A stretch of 64,000 nucleotides of DNA, taken from positions 124,001 through 188,000 of the forward strand of contig NW_027441285.1 of assembly GCF_949628215.1 (NCBI RefSeq), in the 5' to 3' direction. Origin of the DNA: Phalacrocorax aristotelis. Its lineage: Eukaryota; Chordata; Aves; Suliformes; Phalacrocoracidae. Positions 38,122 to 49,199 of this stretch are shown here, piece after piece. The position numbers were made by a program, and so were the translations under genes. The notes beneath the pieces were generated by a model that did no database searches, had not been told where the DNA came from, and saw only the letters and a list, made by a program, of their open reading frames with translations. Position 1 is the first letter of the stretch. Each line of letters starts with the position of its first letter.

Positions 38122-38720
38122 GGGTCACCATCAGGTCGGGCAGGCCGCCGCCGAAGGACGAGGAGTGCACCTCCTCTCCCCCTCCCAGGCCGGCGGCTTC
38201 GCCACCAGCTGGCCTTGCTGCCCCTCAGGAAACCCAGCGGAGGGGCCGCCCAGCACCGCCGCGGCCGCGGCCCGCCCGCCGCCCGCGCTCCCGGAGCGGC
38301 GGTGGTTCCGAGCGCACACCGCCGGCCGAGCGCCCGCTTCTCTCGGCGGCTCCCCAGCCAGGTAGTTACCAGAGGACTCTCAGAGGCGCCGGGCACCAGC
38401 AGCAGCTGGCGGTGAAGCTGCCCGGCACACCTGAGAAGGGCATCAGGACGCCCTCCCGCCGCGGCGCCCCCACGCTCCCGTCAATTTCGGCGCTCCCCTG
38501 CTGACGCGGACCAGGCGAGCGCACGGTGGCCGGGGGTGCGCTGTGACTCTCCCGCCCCCTCGCCCCCAGCGCTGCAGCACGGCGCCTGGGCAGCCCGGGG
38601 GCCCTCGGCAGCGGACCAGGGAGCAGGCTGCGGTGCCCCGGCCCGCGCCGGTCGCCGGGTCCTAGAGCCCGCGGGTCCGCGGCGCCGGCGGCGGAGAGGG
38701 CGCAGCGCTGCCTGTTAGGC
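38122..38720. promoter_or_regulatory. Second CpG island
   Basis: GC- and CpG-rich block with abrupt edges. Its left edge follows a TTCTCATTTTCAG that resembles a splice acceptor on the plus strand, and the frame there stays open for over 90 codons (arginine/proline-rich), but without any recognisable motif. It may be a promoter/first exon for a gene in either direction. No transcript structure can be supported. Confidence 0.45.
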
Positions 38721-41089
38721 AGCTCGAGAGCGGGAGGTGAAGCCATGCCCTGTCACTGTCACTGTCCTGGCCAGGGTCAGTTTCCCGATAGCTCAGTCCC
38801 TCCAGTGTCTGGACTTTTTAAGAGGCCATGATTTCTATCCTGTCTTGGCTAGACACAGCTTTCTGAGCAGTCAGAAGGTCTGACTGCAAATATCAGGTGC
38901 TGTGGCAGTTATGTGCCAGCATTCGCTATGGAGGAAGGGCTAGGGCTCCACGTAGTGCAGAACTGTAAGTGGAGTAGGGGTCACGGAGAGCTGGGGAAGT
39001 GGCGCTGGGTGGCTGGTCTTCCTAGCTCTCAGATAGATGAGAGGCATGCGTCTGGTGACAGTGTGCTGAATGGGCAGCGCTCGGGCACAGTGGCAGATGG
39101 TACCCTGGCTTTCCTTCTCCTGTGGCAAGTGAGAGGGTGGGCAGGTGAGAGATGACTGCTCGTTCCTCCTTTCTGTGTTGGGTGCATGCATTTCATGCCA
39201 AGAGAAACACTTCGAGCATTGTGGTCTGTCTGTGCTGCAGTTTCTCCGAGTACCACCATCTACTGAAGGCTGGAGTTAACTGGGTACCTAAGTGAGCCTG
39301 ACCGTCCTTGGGGGCTATGTGACATCCTGGTAATGAAATGGAGCTGGAGGAGGTGAAAAAAGCAGTGTAGAGCCAATCTTAATTGTGAGAACAATTACAG
39401 GCTTTGGAGTAGGGATTGGTTCTGGGAAGGCTGTGCAATTGCCTGGCTGCTCGGTAACTTCTTGCCTTTTGCTGGTGCTAATGTATAGCCTGGAAGTTGA
39501 AGGAGCATCACCATTGGGAGGTCTGTAGAGATCTGTGGCCAGCCACAAAAGACAAGCTCAGAGTTGCACCTTGGCCACAGCTAAGTCCTGCAGCTGTGTT
39601 GCACACGAGGGAGGCTGGACGGGTGGAATTTGAAGGGTTTGAGACCAAAGCTGAGTGCAAGTACTGAGCAGGACACATATTTGCCAAGCAGTGGCAATTT
39701 GAGTGATGTGCCAAGTGGTTAAGCAGCTTGAACTACAAATATTCAAAATGTGGGTAACAGGCTTAAAAAAATACAATTTTACATCAGAAGAAGTACTTCC
39801 CCAGCTGCAGTGTTTTATCTTTGTTCTGTGAAGCATTTTCTGGCTAGTCTTTAGGGTGGGATTTACTGGCCAGAGGCAAAAGTTTTAGAAGTGCTGTTAA
39901 TGACTCAAGGAGGAATATTACCAGTTGTCACAACTGCTTCTCTCCTAGCAGGTTCTGCTTTCCTTATGGAAGGGCTGGTTGCTGGTAATAAACGTCACTG
40001 TCTCTGGATGTTTGCCTGTGGAGCTGAGAGGACCCCAAAATATTAAGTTAATTGTCCCTAATGCAGATGACTTAGTGCATATGGTGTTGCAGGTGGGTTC
40101 AGTGGAAGTACATTCCCATGCGGATCTTGTTCTGCTGTAGATAAACTTTTAAAGCTGTGGGCAAAAATTCCTCAGGTTCTCTTTACTGTTTTCCTGCTCA
40201 TATGTGCTTTGGTGTTTCTTACTTAAAACTGAGGGTTCAGAGTCTGTCATTTATGGTTTATTTTTTAGAGTTTGTAGCTGAGGGTTGCTTACTTGGGTTG
40301 TGGTTTATTTTGTGAGGCTCAGTATTTTTCAGGGTTTATAGTTTACTCGTTTACTGATCATGCATCGGGATTTAAAATCTATCATCATCCATATACTTTA
40401 AAACCCCCAAAACCATTTTGGTTCCAAGATTTTAAGTTTATAGCTTAGATTCAGTATTGATGACTTACAAAAGTGGAAATGTCTAAATCCTAAGATAATA
40501 AACTGTAAGCCCTGAACGCTAAACAGTAGGCTGTGAACCCTTCTGTGAGGTTTGTAATCTTCTCCTGTGCTAAGCAGGGTTCAGCTCTGTGCTCTCACGT
40601 TGGGTCTGGATTTGATATGGTGCAGTCACCTCACACAAAATCAGACTGCCAAGGTAACATGAGCAAAGTGCCGTGAAAATTTCTTGTGGGGTTTTATTCT
40701 AGATGCAGAGCTGAGTACAGACAGGTGAAATCAGGGCTTTTTCCCTCAAATACCAGAGCTGGATCCTACCCCTGAAGGAAAAAGGGGGTGGGTTTGAAAG
40801 CTACTTAAGTTTCTTGCCTCATTGAGGGCAGGAGCAGGAGGCGATCCTTCCTTACTGGACTGATGAACTGTTTGCATCCCAAGGAAGTAGGGGATGTACA
40901 AGGCATATGCTTTTTCCTCTGTTTCTTGTAGGTGCTGCATGCAGTCCTGGAGGGGCAGAGCTGCATGCTGATGAACAGTCCTAGGAGGTGAGGCTGTTGG
41001 CTGGATTGAGGTCAAATTGCAAAGTAGCATGATGTAACTTAGTAATGTTTGTGCCTTTGGTTTTGTAAGTGTGGTGGAGCGCTGTCCTC
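38721..41089. other. Unassigned intermediate-GC sequence
   Basis: No supported gene, RNA or transposon. Several ORFs under 100 codons on both strands have no motif or splice context. Confidence 0.4.
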
Positions 41090-41278
41090 AGAAGTGCAGA
41101 GAGCATGGGAAGCTGGAAAAGTCCTTGACTAGTATAAGCACTACTCAGCGACACTTAGCAGCTAATTAAGAACAACTAAAACATTAGTGTGCCATCAACA
41201 CTATTCTCATACCAAATCCAAAACACCCTATACCAGCTACAGTGAAGAAAATTAACTCTATCCCACCAAACCAGGACA
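41090..41278 (-). mobile_element. ERVL-type LTR, 5' half, minus orientation
   Basis: Reverse complement starts TGTCCTGGTTTGGTGGG and runs through ATAGAGTTAATTTTCTTCAC, GTATGAGAATAGTGTTGAT and CTTTTCCAGCTTCCCATGC, matching the first part of the LTR at 4510-5067. It stops where that LTR continues with its middle part. The missing part is represented, in opposite orientation, at 45423-45749. Confidence 0.78.
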
Positions 41279-44200
41279 CAACACCAGCAAAAGTGTTTAC
41301 TCTTTAGGCTAAGAATATGTTCAGAATCTTATGAATTGGTCTAAATACTGGTTTTAAATGTTCAGGTCACTCTAGCTTTTAAAAGGATGTGTTGTATTTT
41401 GAGCTGACCTGTTTACCTAGAATCCTGCTTTGGCTCAACTATTATCCTATCCCTTATTCTGGCTGAATTCCTCCATTTTATTCTGTGCTATTTTTAAAAT
41501 ATGCTGAAATATAGTTGGGATTCTTGGTCTTTAGATGTCTTGTTGCAATCCTCTCGTGATGCCAAACAGATATGCTCCGGCCCAGGTTTGCCTGCTGGTC
41601 CTTAAGCATTCTGAAGGTAGAGGACCATCCCTGTGCCTGGAGGCTCCTGGCTCTATCTCCAGTGGGTACCCTGCAGGTGTGGCTGCGAGGGCTGTCTGGT
41701 GGGGAGAGTCGGGGCCCACAGGGACCAGGGGTGTTTGTCACCCTGGGGAGCATGTCCCAGCGCAGGAACAGAGCAGGAACGTGGCTGAGCAGAGCCTGAG
41801 CAAGAGATGTGGCACCGTCCTCTGGCACGCTCCTGCTCTGCCGTGGGGCAGCCGCCAGCCTGTGGACAGGAGCTGGGGGTGCTGCAACCGTTTGGGGGGC
41901 TGCCCCACCTTTTATTTTTCTAGCAGAGCTCCCCTTTTGGGGGGTGGGAGGGGCCATGTGCATATGTAAATGGCCTTATTAAAGTAATGAGCTGCAGGTT
42001 GGAGCAGATTCCCTTGTTTTGTGCCTTTTTTTGTGGTGAAAAAAAGGTGGGGAGGCCTCGGTGGGTAATGTCATTTGGGCACCTGAGTATCACTGGGGGC
42101 GTGATAATACATCAGGTTTTTTACTTCAGATATGCTCCTAAGTAATGTGTCAATCCTTTCTCTTTGTGGCTTCTGTTCTCCCACGTGTGGTTGTTTTCAT
42201 CCCCCGAGTAGCAGTTTTGTTAGCCCTGGCTATGCGAGCATGGGTGACTTTCCCGGCTGCCGGAAGCCAAGAACGATAATGAATCTGCCTAGTGGGGGAG
42301 GTGTGATCATTGGTGTGAGAAACAATTCTTCTATCCTAATCTTCTCGGAAGGAAAGGGAAGGTCACATCGGTCTTTGGCCTCTGGAAACTGTAAAGACAG
42401 AGTCCCAGGGAGTTTCCCCACAGAACTGCTGCTGAGAGAAATCTCTGTTATCTTTAATCCTTGCTTGGACTTCTGGCTTTAGGACAGAGGATATGCTATT
42501 TGAAACCTGCTTTTCCCTGTTTAACTTCTTCTGGATACCTGTGTCATCACCTCAGTGCTGTTGCAGGGTCTGCAGTGCTTCATAACAGCCGGGACCGTGG
42601 ACCAACCCTGGGGCACGGCATGGGCTGCCATCTAACTTTTTAGACTCAAATGATCTGCAGTTGCCAGGTTGCTGTCTCAGGGCAGGCTCACCATTTGCAC
42701 CTTGTCAATCAGACCAAATATGCAGGGGCAGAGCAGCGGGCTTGAACGCCTAGAGGCTTCTGAAGGAGTTCAACCAGCTTATGAGGGCCTGTGTTCCAAA
42801 TGCTACGTTTCACTGCTGGCTACACAAATGGAAACGGTGACTGGTAAATGAAGCCAAGTATATGTTTTGGGTTGGTTTTGGGTGGTTTTTTTTGTGTGTG
42901 TGTTGTGGGTTTTTTTTGTTGTTGTTTTGGCTGAACTAGAACTTACATATGCTGTGTAATTTTACCTCTCTGAAGAAAATGGATTTCTCTAGCTGTAAGT
43001 ATGCTTGTAAGTATATTTCTGTCTGGATACCTCCTCCCCCCATGTTTTGGTAAGGCTTTTTAAGAGTCTTCCCATCCAAAAAAGCCCTCGGCATTGGCCG
43101 GTGAAGGGTGTCCTCTGAAGGCGAGAGAAAATGGGCACAGGAAGAAATGAAGGGAATCACAAAAGCTCAGTGTTTTGGGGGTGCCCTAGGCTTTAGTGTG
43201 ATGGATATCTGACTGAGCCCCAATACTTGGAGAGGGCACTGAACAGCTGCGTGCACAAGGGCAGAGGTATCACACACGTGTTTGTGCACTCTTGTAATGA
43301 GAGCATACTCTGTGAATGCCCATACTGGTCACGCTGCCACGTGACTGAGGATGATGGGGCTGATCGCTGGGTTGGGAGAGTGGCCTTACCAGTGTCTGCA
43401 GCAGCCACAAAACATTTCTTACACGGACCTCTGCAGGGGCAGACTTGAGCAAGCAAGGTGCAGCCCCTGCAAGCACCCTTATGCTGCCTGTGTAGTTAAG
43501 GATGGGTTTTTAGGCAGAGTGGCTAAAGTGGGGGAGAGTGAGGGGAGACTACTTGGGTAGAGAGCTAGTCAGAAAACAGTTCAGCAGAGGGGACCATAAT
43601 GAAAACTTCTTCAAGTCGATGTAAGAGGGCCACAGGCACGCGCTGTTTCTAGTCTAGAATGGGGCGCACGGCAAAGCATAGGCTACAAATGTTTTTGTTG
43701 CACTTTTTTTGTCTTCAGAGATGCCACTTCCTTCCTGTGGCGGCTTTTCTCAGTGCATTGTTTGCCAAACCTCCCGAGAAGTGATCTCTGGGCAGCTGGC
43801 GAGGTGCTTGAGTGTTGGGGGGCTGGCATTTGGATGTTCTGGGGTTTTTTTGCATTGTCCTCCTCTCCCTCCCCCTAGGTCATGGTGAGTGTCATGGTAG
43901 AGTAACAATCCAGATGGTGCTCAAACTTCTGGAAAAGGTCTTTGTGTAGTTGCGATATCGCAGCTCTTTCTACAGGCGTGACTGCTCCACACCACCTTTT
44001 CTTGCTTGTACAGGTACTGGAAAAAGTACCCACACTGAATTTGAATTAGCATCCCTCCTTGTGCGTGCTCTTTTATACTTTGTTGCCTTCTCTCTGGGTG
44101 GATTGTTTGAACCCCAGATTGTTTAGAGAAAAAAACACTAGGAATCGTGTAGCTGTTTAAGAGATGAGGATAAAACTACTTAATTTGGACTAAATGAATG

Positions 44201-45422
44201 AAGTTCTTGCACCTTTGTAAATATTGAAGAAGAATTCCATTGCTGTGTAATGGCTGAACCTATTAACTTATTAAACCACATGGAAATCAAAACCTGACCC
44301 CAAGTCTGACTTCATACCTGCTGGAGTGCAGTGAGTTGGGCTTTGCCTTTGTAGAAGTTCAGGGAGGTAGTTGATTCGTAGCCCTCTTTTTTAAGACTCT
44401 AGTCTCTGAACAGCCCTTTTTGCCACATGCAGGCACACGGGCTCACAGTCCCTAAGACCATGGCAAGGGCCCCAGCCTTTGCAGTGCTCCTGGGAGGCAA
44501 GGGATTCCCGAGACGGCGACATCAGCTGTGGAAGGCGAGTGGTGCCAAAACCTTCAGTGGGACCCGGACGTGTGGCAGGATGCCAGGAGGGTCGGTTATA
44601 GCTTCTCGGGGGGCCCTAGCAGTGTGGGGAGTGCCCTGCCCTCTCCCTCACAAGCACCCACTTCCGTGTTTTCTTCTCCCTTTGCCTGCCCTGCTTTCCT
44701 TTGTTTCTTGTCCTCACTTTGTTGCAGGGCCTGCGCTTCCAGCTGCAAAGTCAAGGTAGGCTGGGGGAAAATAAGCAAACAAACAAAAACCCCCAACACC
44801 CCCCCCCCCCCCAATCCCCCATTTTCATGTGCAAAAGCAAGTCACCAATTTTGTGGAAAAGCACCAAAGAATGCCAGAATTGAATATTTTGGAAAAAAAC
44901 AACCCCCCCTGGCTTTTAGATTATGGAAAAGGAAAAAAAAAACCAAACCCAGACCCAAACACAAACAAATGAAAAAAACCCAATAAACCAAACCCCCCAT
45001 CTGAGGAAAATTTGGGGTGGAATACTGGCAGTTTGATGGGCATCACTGGGGGTTTTCTGCTGTGTGTTACCTGGTGTGGGTCAGTTATCCAGAGTGGACT
45101 ATCTGTTCCAGGTTATCCCTGTGACATGACCCCCCCATCCCCTACCCTCCTACCTCATGGCCCCTCTCCCCACTCCACCCCTGCTGCACCGCCCAGGCAT
45201 TGCCTGCACCCCTCGCCTGCCCATTGCCCCTCCCAAACTCTGACACTCCCCCACCCACTTCCCACCCCATACTCCCGCCTACTGTGTTCTGGATTTGTGC
45301 TGGAAACAGTGTTGCTGAGGCAGGGCTGTGTTGGTCACTGCTGAGCAGCACTTGCACAGTGCATGGGGCTCTTCTGCTCCTTGTGCCACCCTGCCAGTGA
45401 GCAGGCTGGGGGGGGTCACGGA
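41279..45422. other. Segment between two LTR halves, possibly inverted
   Basis: No gene recognised. Contains a C-run (about 44798-44812) and an A/C-rich tract (44770-44995). If the flanking LTR halves came from one element, this whole stretch is an inversion of about 4.1 kb. Confidence 0.4.
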
Positions 45423-45749
45423 GAGCTAGGAGGGGACACAGCCAGGACAGACCATATCATGTCACGGGCAGTAATAAAACCGGGGGGCGGCTGGAGAGGG
45501 GCCGCTGCTTATGGGCTGCTTGGGCATGGCTCAGTTGGCAGTGAGTGTTTGAATTCATATCACTTCCTTGGGTTTTATTTTTCTCTCTTGGTGTTTGTTT
45601 GTTTTCTTCTTTTCCTTACTGGTGGTTGTTGAACAACCCATGACTTTTCTCACTCTTACCCTTCTGATTCTCTCCCTGATCCCGCTGGGGTGGGGGGGAA
45701 GTGAGCAGTTGTGTGGTGCTTAGTTGCCAGCTGGGCTTAAACCATGACA
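45423..45749 (+). mobile_element. ERVL-type LTR, 3' half, plus orientation
   Basis: Begins GAGCTAGGAGGGGACACAGC, then CCATATCATGTCACG. It ends with ACAACCCATGACTTTTCTCA, TTCTGATTCTCTCCC, a GGTGGGGGGGAAGTGAGCAG block and TTAAACCATGACA, the canonical 3' end of this LTR type. The 5' half is absent here. The likely promoter part reads CAGTAATAAAACC. Confidence 0.75.
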
Positions 45750-46310
45750 CAAGGTTAGTTGCAAGCCCTGCCTGGCTAATGCTTTAGGTGCTCCATGTTA
45801 TTCCTACCATCTTGATAGGCCATGCTTGTTCTTCATTGCTGTTTTGTAGTGCCTTTTGCATGGCACGAGTACTGCTGCTTATGGAGCAAACATACCTGTC
45901 TCCCACCCCCTGGGAAGTAACTCTGCCAAAGACAAAGAGCAGAACAGCCATGGCACAATTTACAGCCTCTCCAGGGACCCAGCAGGCCCCTCTTTCTTGC
46001 CTCTTACTCTGTTGCAGAAACAGCTACACCCTGCAGCTCCTCAAGTTGTTAGCTTGGCCCTGACAGTGTACAGGTTGCTGAAGTCATCGCCTCTGCATGG
46101 GACGCAGGCAGCCTGGAGAGCTTTAACCAAATAATTTCTTTCCCCCTTGGGCAGCAGCGGTTCCGCCGCCGCTTCAGGCGGCCGCTTTGTCGATGGCAAG
46201 GAGCTGGGATGACAACGGGCCGCTGCAGACTCTGGTCAGGGTGTGAGGCTGTTCCCTGGGGAGCCGGCGCAAGGAAAGTGGAGGTACGCACGGGCACTTG
46301 TCAATCCCCC
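45750..46310. other. Unassigned sequence
   Basis: No gene or repeat recognised; ORFs of about 90 codons overlap in several frames without motifs. Confidence 0.35.
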
Positions 46311-47090
46311 AGGGTAGTAAATTGACAATTAAATTGTTAGAGTGCAAATAAATAAAGGATATATTATTTAGGGATGAGTCATGACTAAATTTAATTGCAG
46401 CTGTTAGTTAATGGACCAGGCAGTCATTATTCCTAATCTGTATTGTAATTAAAAAAAAATATTTTGCAATTCTTTTTTAATTGATAAATATAGAAAACTA
46501 GTTGCAAGTCATTAATAGCTAAATCTAAATACAGCCAATATTAAATCCATTTTAGGCATTAATGACTCCCAATCAGAAACAAAATAAGGAAGTTTTAGGA
46601 TCTAAAATGAAAATTGAACTAGGAAAGCTAATTCGTGAGCAGTTAACACTTAAATTATAACAGTGCTGTAAGTTAGTTCAGAGGCAGTGATAACTCCTGC
46701 TTCGAACCCAAACAGCAATCAAAGCTTTAGATTTTTAAATAAAGAGAAATAAAAGTGAGCCATTAAGTAACAGCTGTGTTCAAATGTAAGTATTAAGAAA
46801 ATTCACAGGCGGTGATTCCCAACTGGAACTAACAACACTAAAAGATTTAGAGTTAAAACAAAATTAGGAAACTAACAGACACCACAACTGCCTGAATGTA
46901 ACTACAGCCATTTTGGGGGAATGCCTCCCCCCACCCCAAACCACTCCTATTAATTACTTCCAAGTAGAGCTAAAATAAAGGTAAAACCAGTGCAAGTTAA
47001 ATTTGAGTTAGTATGCAGTTAAACTGCATTTTAAAAACATTACGACACTCACCAGGCATTGTTAATGCCTCTTACTGATTAAATAACAAC
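46311..47090. repeat. AT-rich block with a weak ~125-bp periodicity
   Basis: Similar phrases recur at about 46425 (GGCAGTCATTATTCC), 46557 (GGCATTAATGACTCCC), 46685 (GGCAGTGATAACTCC) and 46806 (GGCGGTGATTCCC), each followed by an A-rich stretch with TTAGAT/TTAGAG words. This suggests an old, decayed tandem repeat of about 120-130 bp. The AT-richness is in sharp contrast with the GC-rich arrays to the right. Confidence 0.4.
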
Positions 47091-47815
47091 AACATTAAAC
47101 TGATGTGTTACTGAGGTCTGGGCATACCGTCATTGCCGAGACTTCCAAGTACAAAGGAGGAACAGAGCACTCGCTGGGAGCAGTTTACTTGAATGTCTTA
47201 TTGCAATGATGGTAATTACAGGCCTCCTGACTGGGTTTCTAATCCCGAATATGAAATCATGACTCGACCTTCCCTTCCGCCACAGGCTCTTTTTGGTGCT
47301 CAGTCTCCTTTTCCTTCCTTTTCCCTGCAGCTGCAGACAAACGGGATCCTCCCTGGGTGCTTGCTGTGCTCTGTAATAGCAGTTTAACTGGGCTGCTGAA
47401 ATATGGGGCCGGACCAACTGGAGCCGTCAGGGTGGCAGCCAAGGGAGCTGGCAACCTGCGCAGCCCTCAGTGCTGCTGTGGTAAAGCGCTGTCCCCTGCC
47501 CCCGGGTCCCATCTCACCATTAGAGCCCCCCTGCCCCCATGCAACCCCCACTGAAAACTGGCCCGACCACGGGCCTGCCGCTGCTCCTGGTACCTGTGGG
47601 GGAGGGCCTGGCTGCAGAGAAACACCATGGTGGGGGACAGAGTGCCACCAGGTCTGAAAAACTGACAGCTGCAGGGCCAGCCAGCACTGCCAGGGCTATG
47701 CCAAGCTCCCTGCCACTGGAGCGGTTTCTCAGCAATGGCCGCCCTGCCCGGCACTAGGAGCTGCCGTCAGTGCTCAGGCCAGCAGCTCACGATGCTCCAG
47801 GGCCACCCGGGAGAG
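47091..47815. other. Unassigned GC-rich lead-in to the tandem array
   Basis: No supported gene. The last bases before the array (GGGCCACCCGGGAGAGCCC) already have the array's composition. ORFs here run into the array and are composition artefacts. Confidence 0.4.
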
Positions 47816-49134
47816 CCCGTCAGTCCTCCGAAAGTCGCCCATTATGGGCACGCGGTCCTCCAGCTCACCGGACGTGCCCGTCAGTCCTCCGGAAGTCGCC
47901 CTCTATGGGCGCGCGGTCCTCCAGCTCGCCGGAAGTGCCCGTCAGTCCTCCGGAAGTCACCCTCTATGGGCGCGCGGTCCTCCAGCTCACCGGAAGTGCC
48001 CGTCAGTCCTCCGGAAGTCACCCTCTATGGGCACGCGGTCCTCCAGCTCGCCGGAAGTGCCCGTCAGTCCTCCGGAAGTCGCCCTCTATGGGCGCGCGGT
48101 CCTCCAGCTCACCGGAAGTGCCCGTCAGTCCTCCGGAAGTCACCCTCTATGGGTCCGCGGTCCTCCAGCTCACCGGAAGTGCCCGTCAGTCCTCCGGAAG
48201 TCGCCCTCTATGGGTCCGCGGTCCTCCAGCTCGCCGGAAGTGCCCGTCAGTCCTCCGGAAGTCACCCTCTATGGGCACGCGGTCCTCCAGCTCACCGGAA
48301 GTGCCCGTCAGTCCTCCGGAAGTCACCCTCTATGGGCACGCGGTCCTCCAGCTCGCCGGAAGTGCCCGTCAGTCCTCCGGAAGTCGCCCTCTATGGGCGC
48401 GCGGTCCTCCAGCTCGCCGGAAGTGCCCGTCAGTCCTCCGGAAGTCACCCTCTATGGGCACGCGGTCCTCCAGCTCGCCGGAAGTGCCCGTCAGTCCTCC
48501 GGAAGTCGCCCTCTATGGGCGCGCGGTCCTCCAGCTCACCGGAAGTGCCCGTCAGTCCTCCGGAAGTCGCCCTCTATGGGTCCGCGGTCCTCCAGCTCGC
48601 CGGAAGTGCCCGTCAGTCCTCCGGAAGTCGCCCTCTATGGGCGCGCGGTCCTCCAGCTCACCGGAAGTGCCCGTCAGTCCTCCGGAAGTCACCCTCTATG
48701 GGTCCGCGGTCCTCCAGCTCACCGGAAGTGCCCGTCAGTCCTCCGGAAGTCGCCCTCTATGGGTCCGCGGTCCTCCAGCTTGCCGGAAGTGCCCGTCAGT
48801 CCTCCGGAAGTCACCCTCTATGGGCACGCGGTCCTCCAGCTCGCCGGAAGTGCCCGTCAGTCCTCCGGAAGTCACCCTCTATGGGTCCGCGGTCCTCCAG
48901 CTCGCCGGAAGTGCCCGTCAGTCCTCCGGAAGTCGCCCTCTATGGGCGCGCGGTCCTCCAGCTCGCCGGAAGTGCCCGTCAGTCCTCCGGAAGTCACCCT
49001 CTATGGGCACGCGGTCCTCCAGCTCACCGGAAGTGCCCGTCAGTCCTCCGGAAGTTGCCCTCTATGGGCGCGCGGTCCTCCAGCTCACCGGAAGTGCCCG
49101 TCAGTCCTCCGGAAGTCGCCCTCTATGGACTGTA
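47816..49134. repeat. 61-bp CpG-rich tandem array with paired ETS-type motifs
   Basis: About 21.6 head-to-tail units of 61 bp, nearly identical. A unit reads GTCAGTCCTCCGGAAGTC, then R-CCCTCTATGGG, then one of CGC/CAC/TCC, then GCGGTCCTCCAGCTC, then R-CCGGAAGTGCCC. Each complete standard unit has two CCGGAAGT octamers, the core bound by ETS factors such as GABPA, spaced 40 and 21 bp; the first unit is diverged at both sites (CCGAAAGT, CCGGACGT). Variation between units is confined mainly to three sites, mostly CpG versus CpA. The first unit is the most diverged, and the last breaks off at TCTATGG|ACTG. Since 61 is not a multiple of three and no frame has a stop, all three plus frames are open for 460-489 codons. 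These are not evidence for a protein. Confidence 0.95.
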
Positions 49135-49199
49135 AGTCCTTCAGCTTCCTAGCGGCAGGCCCTGTGCCCTTACGAGGACCCGAGGAGGGCAGTGCCATG

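Noticed and set aside
47816-49134. CRISPR-like array
   Set aside because: Units are contiguous and nearly identical throughout, with no unique spacers, and the window is eukaryotic.
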